Shown one piece after another: positions 4,992 to 5,368 of a DNA stretch of 5,368 nt. Position 1 is the stretch's first letter. Every line of letters starts with the position of its first letter. A program made the position numbers and the translations under genes. This DNA comes from Candidatus Bipolaricaulota bacterium (GTDB lineage: Bacteria > Bipolaricaulota > Bipolaricaulia > Bipolaricaulales > Bipolaricaulaceae), in the NCBI GenBank assembly GCA_021159405.1, contig JAGGRX010000015.1, forward strand, positions 1-5,368, given 5' to 3'. Below the pieces are notes generated by a model that saw only the letters and a program-made list of their open reading frames with translations, was not told the origin of the DNA and did not search any database.

Positions 4992-5068
4992 AGCGGGGTG
5001 GAGCAATTAGGAAGCTCGCCGGGCTCATAACCCGGAGGTTGCTGGTTCGAGTCCAGCCCCCGCAACCA
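4992..5068 (+). tRNA. Initiator tRNA-fMet(CAT)
   Basis: 77 nt with the bacterial initiator hallmarks: three consecutive G:C pairs at the base of the anticodon stem (GGG 5021-5023 / CCC 5031-5033), CTCATAA loop with CAT at 5026-5028, purine A11 (5002) facing T24 (5016), and no Watson-Crick pair at 1:72. Acceptor 4993-4998 pairs with 5058-5063, discriminator A5065, CCA 5066-5068. The start is set by T8 at 4999, which makes position 1 A (4992) facing A72 (5064); most bacterial initiators have C1xA72. It has its own promoter and probably its own transcript. Confidence 0.96.
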
Positions 5069-5133
5069 GACGGTTGAGCAATTCACCAGTCGGGCAGTCT
5101 TGGGGAACCTTCCAAAGGGACGTATTGCTTTTT

Positions 5134-5210
5134 GGCGGAGTAGCTCAACCGGTGAGAGCGCGCGGCCCATAACCGCGAGGTTCAGGGTTCGACTCCCTGC
5201 TCCGCCACCA
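5134..5210 (+). tRNA. tRNA with CAT anticodon, probably elongator Met, with C33
   Basis: Acceptor GGCGGAG (5134-5140) pairs with CTCCGCC (5200-5206), discriminator A5207, CCA 5208-5210. Anticodon stem CGCGG/CCGCG (5161-5165/5173-5177) encloses CCCATAA, placing CAT at 5168-5170. Position 33 is C (5167) instead of the nearly universal T. It lacks the initiator's GGG/CCC stem and has a paired 1:72. CAT can also mark tRNA-Ile2 (lysidine-modified); the acceptor does not suggest this, but it cannot be excluded. No convincing promoter is visible in the 65-nt upstream spacer. That spacer has a weak long-range pairing (AGCAAT 5077-5082 / ATTGCT 5124-5129) ending in five Ts against the tRNA. Confidence 0.93.
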
Positions 5211-5213
5211 AGG

Positions 5214-5276
5214 AAGTGCAAAGTCGCAAGTTTCCATGTTCCAAGCGCTAACCCTGAGACTTGCGACTTGTAACTT
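5214..5276. repeat. Inverted heptamer-repeat hairpin, ACTTG type
   Basis: Left arm is three 7-mers beginning AAGT (AAGTGCA, AAGTCGC, AAGTTTC; 5214-5234). Right arm contains ACTTGCG, ACTTGTA and ACTTTTT from 5259. The core pairs 5221-5234 with 5256-5269: 14 bp with one G.T. A 3x3 internal loop and a further AAGT/ACTT (5214-5217/5273-5276) extend it. The loop is 21 nt. It resembles the hairpins at 79-165 and 331-403 in design but uses a different heptamer. The trailing T run (5275-5279) might let it end the Met transcript. Confidence 0.75.
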
Positions 5277-5292
5277 TTTAGACTGCCTTCGT

Positions 5293-5368
<76 letters not shown>

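Noticed and set aside
5100..5128. Possible promoter TTGGGG-N17-TATTGC before the CAT elongator tRNA
   Set aside because: The -10 is poor and ends 5 nt before the mature tRNA, too close for a normal start. Read-through from the fMet promoter is equally possible.
4775..5221. 148-codon minus-strand frame containing phrases such as GLDSNQQPPGYEPGELPNCST
   Set aside because: It runs antisense across four tRNA genes. This is a well-known false protein made by translating tRNA complements.

Overview
This is a GC-rich bacterial chromosome segment. Ten tRNA genes lie in two arrays around a single large protein gene. Bacterial origin is supported by the initiator tRNA (CAT anticodon, three G:C pairs in the anticodon stem, unpaired 1:72), sigma70-like -35/-10 promoters, an AGGAGG ribosome binding site, a templated G-1 on tRNA-His and Rho-independent terminators. 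The phylum cannot be fixed from the sequence. Eight tRNAs carry a genomic CCA and two do not, so a CCA-adding enzyme is expected elsewhere in the genome.

Region 1 (1-573): tRNA-Gly(TCC), tRNA-Arg(TCT), tRNA-His(GTG) and tRNA-Arg(TCG), probably one transcript. Two spacers consist almost entirely of long imperfect hairpins whose arms are runs of 7-bp units (GTGATGN on the left, NNATCAC on the right). The Arg(TCT) and His genes abut with no spacer. A small terminator follows Arg(TCG), and a longer upstream hairpin overlaps and competes with its 5' arm.

Region 2 (616-4619): an independent transcription unit with its own promoter (TGGACA-N18-TATAGT), Shine-Dalgarno, a GTG-started gene of 1294 codons and a strong terminator. 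The product has a signal peptide, then about 766 residues of low-complexity Ala-X alternation, then about 490 residues of ordinary sequence with three probable Ig-like domains and a C-terminal beta-rich domain. The Ala-rich part hides a 32-residue period that runs for 14 consecutive units without an indel (residues 348-795). Hydrophobic residues and 14 cysteines recur at helix-compatible spacings. The best reading is a secreted, long alpha-helical (coiled-coil) rod with a globular Ig-like C-terminus. I do not recognise the gene, and its function is unknown.

Region 3 (4633-5368): tRNA-Leu(TAG), tRNA-Gly(GCC), tRNA-Leu(TAA), initiator tRNA-fMet, a second tRNA with CAT (probably elongator Met) and tRNA-Ala(CGC), which ends at the last base of the window. 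Three promoters sit only 10-13 nt upstream of mature tRNA 5' ends. The CAT elongator has C at position 33, and the initiator has an A1xA72 mismatch. The last spacer repeats the heptamer-armed hairpin architecture with a different heptamer (AAGTNNN/ACTTGNN).
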